A DNA stretch of 64,000 nucleotides from Granulosicoccus sp. Lineage in GTDB: Bacteria > Pseudomonadota > Gammaproteobacteria > Granulosicoccales > Granulosicoccaceae. The notes under the pieces are model-generated. The model worked only from the letters and a program-made list of their open reading frames with translations. It was not told the DNA's origin and made no database searches. The position numbers were made by a program, and so were the translations under genes. Positions 62,666 to 64,000 of the stretch are shown here, piece after piece. The stretch covers positions 1 to 64,000 of the forward strand of contig JALZVU010000020.1 of NCBI GenBank assembly GCA_023301795.1, written 5' to 3'. The first letter of the stretch is position 1. Every line of letters begins with the position of its first letter.

Positions 62666-63652
62666 TTATTCTACAGCCAATGCCAGATCGAGCAGCTCTT
62701 GGCCATCGGGCAAATCGCTGATGAACGCGGCATACGATGAGCTCTGTGCCACGGCACGCCAGGCATCAAATTCTTCAGCGCTCATTGAGGCAATCTCGAC
62801 CCCGGCTTCACGAAAAATCTCAACCGATGCAGCATCTTCTTTTTTAGCTTCTTCCAGATAAAACGCTTCTGCATTAGCTGATGCTGCCACTAATGCCTGC
62901 TGCTGGGCTTCGTTCAGATCGTCGAAGGTTGCCTTATTCATAAGTAGTGGCTGGTACATGAACCAGAGAGCAACGTCACTGGCAGGGGTATAGCACTTGA
63001 CCTGCTCGTACAGCCGGTATGAGACAAACGATGACGACGACGTGTTGGCCGCATCGAGTACGCCGGTTTGCATGGCGTTATAGATCTCACTGGATGCCAT
63101 GGACGCAATGGAGGCGCCCGCACTTGCCAGCATTTGTTCAAAGGCCTTGCCTGCTGCGCGCGTTTGTAATCCGGTGACGTCCTCCGGTGAGGTAATGCAC
63201 TTTTCCTTACCGGCAAAACCGCCGGCCAGGTAGCCGTGCACCAGCACCATGACATCATCATCGGCCATGATTTCTTCAATTTTTTCCATGAACGGCGAGT
63301 TGTTAAGGCGGGCAGCATGGTCGTGGTTCTTGACCAGCCCCGGCATCAACGTCAGGTTATAGGCTGCCTGCTGACCGCCGGCATAAGACAACGGCAAGAC
63401 CGACATATCGAGCTGGCCACGCGACAAAGGTTTGTATTGCTCACGCGCCTTGAACAACGACGCAGAAGGAAAAATCGTAATGTCCAGATCAACATCAGCA
63501 GCGGCTACTTCATCTGCCACCATCTGAGCAACCTTGTGCCGAATGTCCTGTGTGGACCATTGATGGGAAAGCCGTAATTCAGCAGCTTGGACTGCACCGC
63601 CAAGCGCAAGACTTAACGAAAGAACACTACCGACAAAAGCAGGTGATTTCAT
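62666..63652 (-). CDS. TRAP transporter substrate-binding protein (DctP family)
   Basis: The 328-residue periplasmic protein has a signal peptide (MKSPAFVGSVLSLSLALGGA to VQAA) and DctP features: LRLSHQWSTQDIRHKVAQMV, the IFPSASLFKAREQYKPLSRG segment, GLQTRAAGKAFEQML with the conserved Arg that binds a carboxylate, and EIYNAMQTGVLDAANT. It would capture malonate or another organic acid. It is the first gene of the TRAP-matA-matB set and has a strong GGAGGATCAAC ribosome site before ATG 63652. Confidence 0.93.
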   Translation of the reverse strand: MKSPAFVGSVLSLSLALGGAVQAAELRLSHQWSTQDIRHKVAQMVADEVAAADVDLDITIFPSASLFKAREQYKPLSRGQLDMSVLPLSYAGGQQAAYNLTLMPGLVKNHDHAARLNNSPFMEKIEEIMADDDVMVLVHGYLAGGFAGKEKCITSPEDVTGLQTRAAGKAFEQMLASAGASIASMASSEIYNAMQTGVLDAANTSSSSFVSYRLYEQVKCYTPASDVALWFMYQPLLMNKATFDDLNEAQQQALVAASANAEAFYLEEAKKEDAASVEIFREAGVEIASMSAEEFDAWRAVAQSSSYAAFISDLPDGQELLDLALAVE

Positions 63653-63701
63653 GTTGATCCTCCAGATACGTATTGTTGTTATATGAACATTGGGATCAAC
63701 A

Positions 63702-63711
63702 TTGTATACAA
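63702..63711. promoter_or_regulatory. Candidate GntR-type operator before the TRAP/malonate genes
   Basis: TTGTATACAA is a perfect 10-bp palindrome of the kind bound by FCD-type GntR regulators. It lies in the 63-bp gap between the kinase stop and the DctP-type gene start. No GntR gene is in the window. Confidence 0.4.
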
Positions 63712-63715
63712 AGCT

Positions 63716-64000
63716 TCATGAATCGTTGAGTTTTTTCAGTGCATCTTCAAAAAATGACACCGCACCGAAATTGCCTGACTTAAGCGCCAGTGCAATGTCC
63801 CTGTCAGCACAGCAACAGAACGTCCAGGGCACACCAGGCGCAATTTCAGGACCGATATCGAGTTGCTCAACATCGAGAGCTTGTGTGACGGCACCCGATG
63901 TTTCACCACCGGCGACGACAACCCGGCCTGCGCCCTGCTCTATGGCAGCTACTGCCAATTGTGCCAATGCCGATTCCAGTAACTCACTCGCTTTTTCTAC
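63716..64000 (-). CDS. Four-carbon acid sugar kinase, C-terminal part (OtnK-type, partial)
   Basis: The last 94 residues of a gene that continues past the right edge of the window are visible. They show VVVAGGETSGAVTQAL, DIGPEIAPGVPW and ALKSGNFGAVSFFEDAL, the C-terminal nucleotide-binding motifs of the four-carbon acid sugar kinase family (DUF1537), which includes 3-oxo-tetronate 4-kinase. Such enzymes act on tetronates such as threonate or erythronate. The gene reads towards the TRAP operon, so it may share a transcript with it. The substrate and full length are not visible. Confidence 0.8.
   Translation of the reverse strand, partial: VEKASELLESALAQLAVAAIEQGAGRVVVAGGETSGAVTQALDVEQLDIGPEIAPGVPWTFCCCADRDIALALKSGNFGAVSFFEDALKKLNDS

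Overview
The window looks like a chromosomal segment of a marine, heterotrophic Gammaproteobacterium. This is an inference from gene content: a giant calcium-binding RTX adhesin with its own type I secretion system, HspQ, a TRAP transporter, malonate use and myo-inositol catabolism. No rRNA, tRNA, CRISPR array or transposase gene was seen.

Region 1 (about 0.3-34.5 kb, all minus strand) is a giant-adhesin locus. One gene of about 25.8 kb (roughly 40% of the window) encodes an RTX protein of about 8,590 residues. Behind it lie a type I secretion ABC transporter, an HlyD adaptor, a MotA/TolQ-like protein, a MotB-like protein and a TolC-family outer-membrane protein, mostly with 4-base start/stop overlaps. 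An HDOD signalling gene follows. The MotA/MotB-like pair inside the secretion operon recalls SiiB/SiiA of Salmonella SPI-4, which assist the giant adhesin SiiE. The adhesin carries a higher-order repeat: two long modules (about 1305 and 1218 bp) in the order A-B-A-A-B-A-B, with almost exact spacing. A lipoprotein with an internally duplicated Cys motif is divergent from the adhesin gene.

Region 2 (35.7-44.4 kb) is mixed housekeeping: a small exported protein, a BtuF-like binding protein next to a periplasmic 5'-nucleotidase, an aldo/keto reductase, a Gfo/Idh/MocA oxidoreductase, hspQ, a MATE exporter, and a HupE/UreJ-family membrane protein paired with a membrane-anchored protein.

Region 3 (44.4-55.5 kb) is a myo-inositol catabolism regulon: a class II aldolase, iolB, iolC and iolD on the minus strand; iolE and a Gfo/Idh/MocA dehydrogenase on the plus strand; a LacI-type regulator; and a sugar ABC importer (ATPase, permease, binding protein). 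The same perfect 14-bp palindrome lies at the iolD/iolE divergent promoter and upstream of the binding-protein gene, next to recognisable -35/-10 boxes. A compact inverted-repeat element of about 167 bp abuts the aldolase gene and supplies its stop codon.

Region 4 (55.6-64 kb) holds an acidic membrane-anchored protein of unknown function, then a minus-strand set for malonate use: TRAP transporter P, Q and M subunits, malonyl-CoA decarboxylase and malonyl-CoA synthetase. At the right edge is the end of a four-carbon acid sugar kinase gene, with a GntR-type palindrome between it and the TRAP genes.
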